Assembly: GCA_900539165.1 (NCBI GenBank) | Contig: UQAZ01000008.1 | Location: 1 to 64,000, forward strand | Reading direction: 5' to 3' | Origin: an uncultured Oscillospiraceae bacterium | Lineage (GTDB): Bacteria > Bacillota > Clostridia > Oscillospirales > Acutalibacteraceae | Length of the DNA stretch: 64,000 nucleotides | Shown: piece after piece, positions 1 to 6,903 of the stretch | Numbering within the stretch: the stretch's first letter is position 1 | Layout: each line of letters begins with the position of its first letter | Notes under the pieces: model-generated | The model's database searches: none | The model's input: the letters and a program-made list of their open reading frames with translations, nothing else | What the model was told of the DNA's origin: nothing | Made by a program: the position numbers and the translations under genes

Positions 1-486
1 GAACAGAGCGACATTGCAAGTACGATTTTCTATATTTACCTTTGCATTTTTGATGGATAAACAATATAAAAGCCGGAATGAAAAAATAATGATTTTTGAA
101 ACGAAAATCTACAGCTTTTGAGTGGGTTTTGGAGCGAATTTCAAGCCGTCGATTTTAAAGCAGGATAAAGGGGTATGATTTTCGGGCGTTGAAATGCCCG
201 AAAACGCCGTCCGGCAACGCCTGTCGGCTTTTCGATTCGTAATACTTTTGCGTATGATTCCAAATTCGTATGCAGTAAGAGGCTTTTTTCGCAGAAAATC
301 AAGGCTTTTGCGTATTCACTTGAGCGTTGCGGTATGATAAACCTATTTTTGAAAAATCAGGCAACGCTGTGAGCAAAAATTGGCGAGTTTTCTCTAAAAC
401 AGAGTAACTCGTCGGACTAAAACTAAAAACGGATTACAGGCGATTTGTGAAAGCCTGTGAACAAAAAATCGTGCAAAATATAGTAC
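1..486. other. Non-coding, palindrome-rich accessory DNA
   Basis: No convincing gene is present. The stretch holds a perfect 9-bp inverted repeat (179-187 with 196-204, TTTTCGGGC / GCCCGAAAA) and several recurring short words such as TTTTGCGTAT and ATTCGTATG between 230 and 330. The only long reading frame here, on the minus strand at 394-642, has no Shine-Dalgarno and a low-complexity Phe/Leu-rich product, so I do not accept it. Its place left of a mobile-element-like small ORF suggests the tail of an element, possibly a transfer or replication site, but no known origin was recognised. Confidence 0.4.
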
Positions 487-515
487 TTGACTTCTAAAAA
501 GTATTAGCGTATTGT
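487..515 (+). promoter_or_regulatory. Sigma-A type promoter
   Basis: TTGACT (487-492) and TATTGT (510-515) are separated by 17 bases and are followed by AAGGAGG and a 12-codon ORF starting at 541. The promoter would drive the small ORFs up to 745. Confidence 0.5.
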
Positions 516-540
516 GTGTTTGAAAAGGAGGCATACAATA

Positions 541-579
541 TGAAAACAAGCACAAAAACAAAAGGCAAAATAAATTAAA
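541..579 (+). CDS. Possible 12-residue leader peptide
   Basis: ATG at 541 lies 8 bases behind AAGGAGG and opens a Lys/Thr-rich 12-codon frame ending in TAA, directly followed by a second AAGGAGG. It sits between the promoter at 487 and the 42-residue ORF at 617. It may be a leader peptide or a decayed gene start; no function can be given. Confidence 0.3.
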
Positions 580-616
580 GGAGGCAGATATAAAATCATA
601 GTCAGCGTGTTGCCTT

Positions 617-745
617 ATGGCAGCAAAAGGCGAAGGGAACATTCCAAATTATGAATTAGAAAAACTTGCTCATTATTTTCTCGAACTAATTACCGAGAAA
701 AACGAGAACGAGAATAATTACAAATATCAAGATAACAAGACATAA
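617..745 (+). CDS. Small mobile-element type protein, probably a remnant (42 aa)
   Basis: The 42-residue product starts MAAKGEGNIPNYELEKLA and ends in a hydrophilic Glu/Asn/Lys-rich tail. From memory, similar short proteins with an N-[IP]-[PHN]-YELE-LA core sit beside serine recombinase and mobilisation genes in integrative elements of gut Clostridia; here no recombinase follows, and a hairpin terminator comes 9 bases after the stop. The family members I recall are somewhat longer, so this copy may be truncated. There is no good SD directly before the ATG; a coupled overlapping frame may precede it. It marks the left region as a worn mobile-element end. Confidence 0.4.
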   Translation: MAAKGEGNIPNYELEKLAHYFLELITEKNENENNYKYQDNKT

Positions 746-753
746 AAATAAGG

Positions 754-775
754 CGGGGAATTAGCCCTGCCTTAA
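754..775 (+). terminator. Hairpin terminator, copy 1 of a repeated hairpin
   Basis: AGGCGGGG-AATTAG-CCCTGCCT forms an 8-bp stem with one wobble. A near-identical hairpin (AGGCAGGG-AATTAAT-CCTGCCT) lies at 4397-4418 beside the tmRNA terminator. In both places the hairpin follows a TAA stop and an A-rich run. Confidence 0.6.
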
Positions 776-854
776 ACAACTTACAAACTGAATTACATAG
801 TTAACAAGCAAAATACAACAATCCTATTGCGACAATTTCATTATTCTAATTTAT

Positions 855-1457
855 CTAATTGAACATTTTATCATGGTATTCATCAAATATTGGGTCCAAT
901 GAAAGAGCTGTTTTATCCTCTTTGCTGATTCTTAATTCTTGAGTATATCTATTTCCTATCATGTCGTAAAATATAAAATTGAAATACTCTGTTTTATCCA
1001 AATAAAAATCGCGATTAATTTGCAACTCGTCATTTTTACATAGAGCAGAATTGCAATATAAAACTGTCTGTTTATCAATAGGTGAATTATTTGTTTCTAT
1101 GCCGTGAAAAATTCCAGTATTTAAGCCTATATTTTTTATTTTTCCACAAACATTATTATTTTCAATTGATTCCACAAAAAGCCATAAATAAGGCCTTAAC
1201 TGCTTTATTTCATCATTCTTTTTTTCTTTTCGACTATTTTTTATTTCAATATTTACAACCATTAAGGCTGTTATTGCGCCAATAATTGAACCTATATATG
1301 AACCCAAAAAGCCAACCCATCCGTTAGCGTCAATATCAAAATCAAAAATACATTCTAAAATTTTAATAATAATTGGAAATAACACTATAACCAATATGAT
1401 AATTATTTGTATTTTATTCTTAAATTTGTCTTTTAAAAATGATAAAATTTTTTTCAT
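855..1457 (-). CDS. Hypothetical membrane protein, 200 aa
   Basis: Unrecognised. The N-terminal 85 residues hold a basic segment and two hydrophobic helices (about 17-37 and 48-68), followed by a charged stretch and a soluble C-terminal domain of about 115 residues with several Cys and aromatic residues. The start is supported by AAAGGA eight bases upstream of the ATG. It is AT-rich and lies between the repeated hairpin (754-775) and the left copy of the tmRNA-end repeat, so it is probably cargo of an integrated element. Two-TM proteins with a small cytosolic domain are common in accessory and defence islands, but nothing here proves such a role. Confidence 0.6.
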   Translation of the reverse strand: MKKILSFLKDKFKNKIQIIIILVIVLFPIIIKILECIFDFDIDANGWVGFLGSYIGSIIGAITALMVVNIEIKNSRKEKKNDEIKQLRPYLWLFVESIENNNVCGKIKNIGLNTGIFHGIETNNSPIDKQTVLYCNSALCKNDELQINRDFYLDKTEYFNFIFYDMIGNRYTQELRISKEDKTALSLDPIFDEYHDKMFN

Positions 1458-1498
1458 TACATTTTCCTTTAGCTATAAATTGGTTTTTTTAATTAATC

Positions 1499-1556
1499 GA
1501 AAATCTGGAACTGTTATCATTGATAACAAGTCTTGGATTATCCTTTGTTGGTGGAG
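1499..1556. repeat. Left copy of tmRNA 3'-end/terminator direct repeat (putative att site)
   Basis: These 58 bases align without gaps to 4434-4491 with about 10 mismatches. Both copies contain a long hairpin ending in T residues (minus strand) and the complement of CTCCACCA, the 3' end of the tmRNA. Differences in the hairpin are partly compensatory, so both can still fold. The copy has no tmRNA body next to it, which fits an att site made by integration at ssrA; similarity ends just inside the acceptor stem. Confidence 0.65.
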
Positions 1557-1577
1557 CAGTACACGAACTTAATATAG

Positions 1578-2786
1578 TTAAAAATATGGTTCATATTCTA
1601 CAGAATATTTACTTTCAGGGAAAAGGAACTTGTGTAATGCAATAAAGTAATCATCCGTCATACTGGCAATGTAATCAACAACAATTTGATTGTTTTCTTC
1701 TAAAAGATAATCAATACTTTGATATTTTCTCAAAGCATCGCCAATAGGATTTATATGATGCTTAAAAATCATAGAATCTTCATCGTTTTTCTTAATATCA
1801 TCCAGTAACTTATAATATATATCTTCAAACATCGGTTTTATTATACTGTTATACTGATTATTTATGTTTTTGTCTTTATAAATCACTTCATAATTTTCTT
1901 TTTTTGCCAGGCTCAAATCACTAAATGCCTTATCGCTGAGCGATATGTAATCCTTACCGTAACTGTGTTCAATAATATCAACAGTTAAATTATTAATTAT
2001 TTTTGCATTTTCTTTGCCTATTAATTCAGTAGTGAACTCATAATCGGGGTCAATGATACCTGCTAACGCTGCATCCTGTCGATCTTTCCCTAAATACGCA
2101 ATCATATCGCATATTCTTACCACGCAGCCTTCAAGAGTCGATGGGATAAGTTTTTTGATTGCATCTGTCCCTTCTGTATAACACAATTCAATTTCAGTAT
2201 CATAATCATCAAATGATTTTTCATACTTAGGCTTGTATTCTTGCTGTTCAAACTCACCATTATGACATAAGATGCCATCTAAGGTCTGCATTGTAAAATT
2301 TCTTGCAAAAATAGTATCTAATACTCTTGCACTATGAACATTATGATTGAAATATCTATTGGTTTCATTATGATACAACTCACTTAAGAATCTTTCACCG
2401 GCATGTCCAAAAGGTGTATGACCAATATCATGCCCTAATGCAATAGCCTCAATCAAATCCAGATTCAATCCTAAGACTGAGCCAATATTTCGTGCAATTC
2501 TTGAAACGAGTTGGACATGCTGTGCTCTTCGCGTAATATCGTCGTTATTTTTAAACGAAAACACCTGTGTTTTATCAGCATATCTGTTATAGTATGGCAA
2601 ATGCATAATTTTTTCTATATCACGAACAAATACCGGACGCCATAAATTGGCTTTGTCAATGTCATTATTTCGTCTGACAGCCATTTCGTCCTTAAAAGCA
2701 TATGGGTTTATCCAATGGCTTTCCCTGTTAGAAATAATTTTTTGCTGTAAATCCTCATCAATACGGTTGTATTTTATATCCGACAT
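1578..2786 (-). CDS. dGTPase-like HD-domain triphosphohydrolase
   Basis: HD-superfamily protein of 402 residues resembling deoxyguanosinetriphosphate triphosphohydrolases, which hydrolyse dNTPs to nucleoside and triphosphate. Visible metal-site residues are H90 (RRAQHVQLVSRIA), the HD pair at 119-120 (LGHDIGHTPFGH) and an Asp around 227 (VRICDMIAYL), in the order typical of dNTPases. The ATG lies 11 bases behind GGGAG. It is separated by only 27 bases from the ATPase gene upstream, so the two are probably co-transcribed. It lies inside the segment bounded by the tmRNA-end repeats, so it is accessory rather than a core dgt gene. dGTPases can act against phage by draining dNTPs; that role is an inference here. 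Confidence 0.8.
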   Translation of the reverse strand: MSDIKYNRIDEDLQQKIISNRESHWINPYAFKDEMAVRRNNDIDKANLWRPVFVRDIEKIMHLPYYNRYADKTQVFSFKNNDDITRRAQHVQLVSRIARNIGSVLGLNLDLIEAIALGHDIGHTPFGHAGERFLSELYHNETNRYFNHNVHSARVLDTIFARNFTMQTLDGILCHNGEFEQQEYKPKYEKSFDDYDTEIELCYTEGTDAIKKLIPSTLEGCVVRICDMIAYLGKDRQDAALAGIIDPDYEFTTELIGKENAKIINNLTVDIIEHSYGKDYISLSDKAFSDLSLAKKENYEVIYKDKNINNQYNSIIKPMFEDIYYKLLDDIKKNDEDSMIFKHHINPIGDALRKYQSIDYLLEENNQIVVDYIASMTDDYFIALHKFLFPESKYSVEYEPYF

Positions 2787-2813
2787 TATTTTACACTCCC
2801 TATTATGTTGAAA

Positions 2814-4109
2814 TCAAATCTCTAAACTATCCCCGTCAAGTAAAAACTCTTTTACTCCCATCATAAGATAGCCCTTATCGTCACGGCGTGGTTTCATACT
2901 CTTTTCAACAATAACAATTTTCTTAAATGAATCATTGGTTTTATCAAACGGTCTAATTTCCTGTTGCCATTTTTCATTATTTGGTATTTCATAAGCAGAC
3001 TGAATATAGTATCGTTTACTGCCTTGATTAGCTACGAAATCAATTTCAACTTGCTTTCGGATATCCTTGCCCTCGTCAGTCTTTTCTCTAAACTCAACTA
3101 CACCGACATCAACATTATATCCTCTGTATCTAAGTTCGTTATAAATGATATTCTCCATCAAATGAGTTTCTTCTATTTGCCTAAAATTAAGCCTTGCGTT
3201 ACGAAGTCCGGTGTCCTCAAAATACAACTTATAAGGTGTGCTGATATATTTTTTACCTTTTACATCATACCTTTCTGCTTTGCTGAGCAAGAATGAATCT
3301 TTTAGATAACCTATATACTTATCAATTGTAGAAGCGCAAAGAGTTGCATTTTTCACCGATTTAAAAGTGTTTTCTAATTTTCTCGGGTTTGTTAAAGACG
3401 AAATTCCCGATGCCAAAATGTCTACAAGCTCGCTGATTTCCTGGTCGGAATTAAGATTGTTGCGAGCGACTATATCCTTAATATACACATTTTTCATTTG
3501 CGTAATAAGGTAGTTGCTTTTTTGTTCATCGGTTTTCATTAAAGCAACCGCAGGCAGTCCGCCATACACCATATAGTCGTCAAAAGCTTCGTCCTTGCTG
3601 CCGTCATATGCAGAGTAAAACTCCGAAAATGATAAAGGCAAAACATGTATTTCGTCACCACGGCCCTCAAATTCAGTTAAAATATCACTTGAAAGAAATT
3701 TAGAATTACTGCCCGTAACATAAATATCTAAGTTGTCTTTTCTCATATATCCGTTTAATACAGCCTCAAAATTTCCAAGTAACTGAACTTCATCAAGAAG
3801 AAGATAATACATTTCGTCATCGACAATCTTGCCCGCAAGATATTTCATAAATTTTCTCGGATCGACTTTTCTGTTTTGCTCACTGATATCTAAAATATCT
3901 TCGTCTATAAGCAATAAATCATCTGCCGAATCAAAAGCAAATCTTATAATGTGACTTTTATCTACGCCTTCGGACAGTAAATAATTGTAAAAGATTTTAT
4001 TTAATAGATAAGATTTACCGCATCTTCTGATACCTGTGATGACTTTAATAAATCCGTTTTGTTTTCTCGTGATAAGTCTGTTTAAGTAGATATCTCTGTT
4101 GATTTCCAA
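2814..4109 (-). CDS. AAA ATPase with DUF4143-type C-terminal domain
   Basis: A 431-residue protein of the large archaeal/bacterial ATPase family with an N-terminal AAA domain and a C-terminal DUF4143-like region. The Walker A motif GIRRCGKS is at residues 26-33 and the Walker B run YYLLLDEVQL lies near 101-110; a sensor-like TGSNSKFL follows near 133. The C-terminal part contains the E-[IV]-DFVA motif common to this family, which recalls a PD-(D/E)XK nuclease-like core. Such proteins are frequent and mobile in anaerobes, with no settled function. A strong promoter sits at 4161-4189 and the HD gene follows 27 bases downstream, suggesting a two-gene cargo operon. Confidence 0.8.
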   Translation of the reverse strand: MEINRDIYLNRLITRKQNGFIKVITGIRRCGKSYLLNKIFYNYLLSEGVDKSHIIRFAFDSADDLLLIDEDILDISEQNRKVDPRKFMKYLAGKIVDDEMYYLLLDEVQLLGNFEAVLNGYMRKDNLDIYVTGSNSKFLSSDILTEFEGRGDEIHVLPLSFSEFYSAYDGSKDEAFDDYMVYGGLPAVALMKTDEQKSNYLITQMKNVYIKDIVARNNLNSDQEISELVDILASGISSLTNPRKLENTFKSVKNATLCASTIDKYIGYLKDSFLLSKAERYDVKGKKYISTPYKLYFEDTGLRNARLNFRQIEETHLMENIIYNELRYRGYNVDVGVVEFREKTDEGKDIRKQVEIDFVANQGSKRYYIQSAYEIPNNEKWQQEIRPFDKTNDSFKKIVIVEKSMKPRRDDKGYLMMGVKEFLLDGDSLEI

Positions 4110-4160
4110 AATATCACCTCATTTAATATTTTTGCCGCTGTCGTCATTTTTGTTAATTCG

Positions 4161-4189
4161 ATTATACTATAGTTTACTCGATTTTTCAA
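4161..4189 (-). promoter_or_regulatory. Promoter of the ATPase/HD operon
   Basis: On the minus strand TTGAAA (4184-4189) and TATAAT (4161-4166) are 17 bases apart, a near-consensus sigma-A promoter about 50 bases upstream of the ATPase start. Confidence 0.7.
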
Positions 4190-4396
4190 GTTTTATAACA
4201 AAATGATAACTTCACATGTGAAAATAGTGGTGGTATGTTGTATTGTAGTATGTGAACTATACCGATGCAAACTTTACAACGAATACTTATATTCATGTGA
4301 CAGATACAATGCAACAAACAGTTACAAATATTTTGGGAAACTTGCTTTTGAAAAGCGTATTAAAATAATACAATACACAGCATAAAACAAAAAATA

Positions 4397-4418
4397 GGCA
4401 GGGAATTAATCCTGCCTT
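4397..4418 (+). repeat. Hairpin, copy 2 (matches 754-775)
   Basis: AGGCAGGG-AATTAAT-CCTGCCT; differs from copy 1 at only a few bases and is likewise embedded in an A-rich stretch. It lies 16 bases from the tmRNA-end repeat. It may be an element end or the terminator of a lost plus-strand gene. Confidence 0.5.
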
Positions 4419-4433
4419 GTGTCTATATAAACA

Positions 4434-4483
4434 GAAAATCCGAAACTGTTACCGATGATAACAAGTTTCGGATTATTCTTTGC
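4434..4483 (-). terminator. Rho-independent terminator of tmRNA
   Basis: Reading the minus strand, AATCCGAAACT and AGTTTCGGATT form an 11-bp stem around TGTTATCATCGGTAAC (which also self-pairs) and are followed by TTCT. It starts a few bases after the tmRNA 3' end. Together with the last 8 bases of the tmRNA it makes up the right copy of the direct repeat seen at 1499-1556. Confidence 0.7.
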
Positions 4484-4836
4484 TGGTGGAGATGGCGGTA
4501 ATCGAAACCGCGTCCAAAATCAGTTTACCAAGGGTTCTACGAGTGTAGGCAGTCGTTTAAGTTATCCCCTCACGCATCGGCGACAGCCAGCCTATGCGCT
4601 ACGGTATCCTCTAATACCTGACAAGAGCCGAGGCACTCTCCTGTTCATGTTCGCCACTAAGTCGACGCCCTATCCGAGACCGTGGCACTTCTCGGTAGAA
4701 CGCAAGCTGCTAATTACGCAGCAAGAGCTACTGATTTATTATTGTCAGTTAATTTTAAGTTGTTACTTTTTAAGCGGTGCAACTCCGCTACTCGCTGACC
4801 AAGGCTCGCCAACCCTGTCGAAATCCTTTCATCCCC
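4484..4836 (-). ncRNA. ssrA: Transfer-messenger RNA (tmRNA)
   Basis: Rescues stalled ribosomes together with SmpB. On the minus strand the 5' end GGGGATGAAAGGATTTCGACAG and the 3' end CATCTCC-A-CCA form a 7-bp acceptor stem with one G-U pair, and the T-arm GGACGCGGTTTCGATTACCG is recognisable. CCA is encoded. The tag reading frame is complement(4714..4746): GAC AAT AAT AAA TCA GTA GCT CTT GCT GCG TAA, giving (A)DNNKSVALAA with the ALAA degradation signal; the choice of GAC as resume codon is by comparison with the E. coli UUAGUC context. Length 353 nt is normal. smpB lies just upstream with one gene between. Its 3' end has served as an integration site. Confidence 0.95.
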
Positions 4837-4858
4837 ATATATAAAGCCGAAAATCGAC

Positions 4859-5455
4859 TTATTGTTTCAAAAAATGATTATAGGTAGTTCTGTAATAAGT
4901 GCGAATATAGCCCGAATGTGACAAAACCACATAATCTCCGTTTCTTTTATTAAAATAAATTTTATCCCCGTCAGGCAAGGTCTTGTGCAAAGCGTTTTTA
5001 TTAAAAATCACGCTGTTTGCAGACTTCAAATAGTCCTCGGGGCTGCTGCATCCAACATCCGCCCTATGCTTAACATAATGCTCAATAAACGCATCTGCAT
5101 CATAAAATTTATAACGATAGCGGTCGTTAAACGAGCAATCAAATTTAACCGTCCTATACCCCCTGCGAAAGAACGCAAGCGATACAAAAAGCAGAGCAAT
5201 CGCACAAACAACGCCGTATAAATTTCCCTTATAAATGCCAAGGGTAAATGCCACAGCGTCAAGAGCAAGAAGCACCGATGCGACTACAAGATGCCTCGGG
5301 CTTTTTTCTTTATACGATGCAACATACTTTCCGCTGTTTTTATCTCGACACGACTTACAGCGTTTAGGCAAATCCAGCCCCTTAGAACGATAAAAATCAA
5401 TCTCGCCGTCCGTAAGTTCAAACTTTTTGCCGCACTGAACGCAGGTAAGTTTCAT
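4859..5455 (-). CDS. Zinc-ribbon membrane protein with BECR/EndoU-like C-terminal domain
   Basis: A 198-residue protein. The N-terminus has two Cys pairs (CVQC at about 5-8 and CKSC at 33-36) as in probable zinc-ribbon domains. Two hydrophobic helices follow (about 58-95). The C-terminal 90 residues have the pattern H-x2-KH-x3-G-x-SSPEDYLK-x-A...D-x-IYF...GDYVVLS-x-GYIRTYYRT, resembling the small RNase-fold domains of the barnase-EndoU-colicin E5/D-RelE (BECR) group found in phage proteins and polymorphic toxins. That assignment is from motif memory and is uncertain. The ATG overlaps the smpB stop by one base (TGATG), so the gene is translationally coupled to smpB; tmRNA follows 22 bases after its stop. 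Confidence 0.65.
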   Translation of the reverse strand: MKLTCVQCGKKFELTDGEIDFYRSKGLDLPKRCKSCRDKNSGKYVASYKEKSPRHLVVASVLLALDAVAFTLGIYKGNLYGVVCAIALLFVSLAFFRRGYRTVKFDCSFNDRYRYKFYDADAFIEHYVKHRADVGCSSPEDYLKSANSVIFNKNALHKTLPDGDKIYFNKRNGDYVVLSHSGYIRTYYRTTYNHFLKQ

Positions 5456-5913
5456 CAATAATTGCCCTTTATTGCACGCTCGATAGCACGGTCGGAGTCC
5501 TTTTTTGCCTGAACCGCACGCTTATCGTAAAGTTTTTTACCTTTACAAAGTCCGATTTCAAGCTTTGCCCTGCCGTTCTTGATATAAAGCGACAGCGGAA
5601 TTATAGACAGACCCTGCTGCTGACTCTCACCGAAAAGTTTCATAATTTCCCTCTTATGCAAAAGCAATTTTTTCTTTCGCATAGGGTCACGGTTAAATCT
5701 GTTGCCCATCTCATAAGGCGAAATGTGCATACCGATAGCGTACATCTCGCCGTCATCAACCGAGCAAAAGCTATCCTTCAAATTAACCCTACCGGCACGA
5801 ATTGATTTAATCTCCGTTCCGAAAAGCTCAAGCCCCGCCTCATATTTATCAATAACAAAATAGTCGTGATAGGCTTTTTTATTATTTGCGATTTGTATAA
5901 TATTTTCTCCCAA
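5455..5913 (-). CDS. smpB: SsrA-binding protein SmpB
   Basis: Binds tmRNA and delivers it to stalled ribosomes. The product carries the family signatures NKKAYHDYFVIDKYEAGLEL, G-T-E-I-K-S-I-R-x-G-R-V-N-L-K-D-S and the C-terminal KGKKLYDKR-x-A-x-KK-x-D-R-x-I-R-like tail that mimics the codon-anticodon helix. I chose TTG at 5913 because it stands 8 bases from AGGAG and gives the usual MGENIIQIANNKKA-type N-terminus; the GTG at 5922 directly abuts the SD. The genes recR, smpB, the zinc-ribbon gene and ssrA run in one direction, so the protein and its RNA partner are neighbours. Confidence 0.95.
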   Translation of the reverse strand: MGENIIQIANNKKAYHDYFVIDKYEAGLELFGTEIKSIRAGRVNLKDSFCSVDDGEMYAIGMHISPYEMGNRFNRDPMRKKKLLLHKREIMKLFGESQQQGLSIIPLSLYIKNGRAKLEIGLCKGKKLYDKRAVQAKKDSDRAIERAIKGNY

Positions 5914-5931
5914 GTCTACCACTCCTTTTCA

Positions 5932-6531
5932 TTATATAAGGCTTCTGCCCTCAATGGCACGGGAGAGAGTAACCTCGTCCGCATATTCCAAATCTGCCCC
6001 GACAGGCACACCGTAAGCAAGCCTGCTGACTGTAATGCCCATAGGCTTGAGCAATCGTGAAATATACATAGCTGTCGCCTCGCCCTCAACGGTCGGGTTT
6101 GTCGCCATAATCACTTCGTCAACCGTACCGTCGCCAAGCCTTGCAAGAAGCTCCTTAATTCTGATTTGGTCAGGTCCGATATTATCAATCGGAGAAATCG
6201 CACCGTGAAGCACATGATAGGTTCCCTTATACTCGTGTGTTCGCTCAATAGCTGCAACATCCCTCGGGTCCTCAACCACGCAAATCACGCTTTTATCCCT
6301 ATTATCCGACTTACATATAGGACACAAATCATCATCGGCAAGGTCGCAACAAATCTTACATTGCTTAATCTTAGTATGCGCATCAATAATCGCCTGAGCA
6401 AAGCCCTGTGCCTCTATATCCGACAAGCCCAGCACATAAAATGCCATACGCTGAGCAGTCTTATGCCCTACTCCCTGCATACGCTCAAATTTATCTATTA
6501 AATTTTGAAGCGGTGCTAAATTATATGCCAT
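5932..6531 (-). CDS. recR: Recombination mediator RecR
   Basis: A 199-residue protein of normal length that works with RecF/RecO to load RecA at gaps. It shows an N-terminal helix-hairpin-helix region (GVGHKTAQRMAFYVL), a four-Cys zinc finger (CKICCDL..CPIC, about residues 56-72) and a TOPRIM domain (VVEDPRDVAAIE ... MATNPTVEGEATAMYI). It is downstream of dnaX and ebfC in the standard dnaX-ebfC-recR order. Confidence 0.97.
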   Translation of the reverse strand: MAYNLAPLQNLIDKFERMQGVGHKTAQRMAFYVLGLSDIEAQGFAQAIIDAHTKIKQCKICCDLADDDLCPICKSDNRDKSVICVVEDPRDVAAIERTHEYKGTYHVLHGAISPIDNIGPDQIRIKELLARLGDGTVDEVIMATNPTVEGEATAMYISRLLKPMGITVSRLAYGVPVGADLEYADEVTLSRAIEGRSLI

Positions 6532-6546
6532 ACTGTCAGCTACTCC

Positions 6547-6891
6547 TTAAAGTCCGGGGATATTAAGACCGCCTGTCACGCTGTCAAGTTCTCTTTCAGC
6601 CTCTTCGTCAATCTGACGGGTTGCCTCATTAAGAGCAGCAACAAGCATATCCTCGAGCATTTCTACATCCTCAGGGTCTACAACCTCAGGATTGATACCG
6701 ATAGCCTTAACCTCGTGCTTACCGGTCATTGTTATCTCAACCATTCCGCCGCCTGAGGTCACAACATATTCCTTAGCCTCAAGTTCATTTTTCTTAGCCT
6801 CGATGTCCTCCTGCATTTTTTGTGCCTGCTTCAACATAGCCTGCATATTCTGTGGGCCGCCGCCCATTCCCTTAGGTAATCTCGCCTTCAT
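6547..6891 (-). CDS. YbaB/EbfC family nucleoid-associated protein
   Basis: A 114-residue DNA-binding dimer of the YbaB/EbfC family, with a Gly/Met/Gln-rich N-terminus (MGGGPQNMQAMLKQAQKMQ), a long helix and the conserved VTSGGGMVEITMTG strand followed by VVDPEDVEMLEDMLVAALNEA. It lies 12 bases after dnaX and 15 before recR, the conserved order in Firmicutes. Its role in this organism is by family only. Confidence 0.95.
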   Translation of the reverse strand: MKARLPKGMGGGPQNMQAMLKQAQKMQEDIEAKKNELEAKEYVVTSGGGMVEITMTGKHEVKAIGINPEVVDPEDVEMLEDMLVAALNEATRQIDEEAERELDSVTGGLNIPGL

Positions 6892-6903
6892 TTATATTCT
6901 CCT

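Larger units (their letters stand above)
4110..4483. other. Intergenic stretch between island ATPase and tmRNA
   Basis: Holds the ATPase promoter on the minus strand, an unsupported 60-codon frame at 4203-4385 (no SD, odd Cys/Tyr-rich composition), the second copy of the hairpin AGGCAGGG..CCTGCCT, and the tmRNA terminator. The frame may be a decayed counterpart of the small ORF that precedes the first hairpin, but I see no sequence match good enough to claim it. Confidence 0.5.

Noticed and set aside
394..642. Minus-strand 82-codon frame at the left edge
   Set aside because: No SD, hydrophobic low-complexity product, and it runs against the promoter and small genes on the plus strand.
4203..4385. 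60-codon plus-strand frame between the island ATPase and tmRNA
   Set aside because: No SD, no recognisable domain, odd Cys/Tyr content; more likely decayed or chance sequence.
4455..4844. 129-codon plus-strand frame
   Set aside because: It lies almost wholly within the tmRNA gene on the opposite strand and is an artefact of it.
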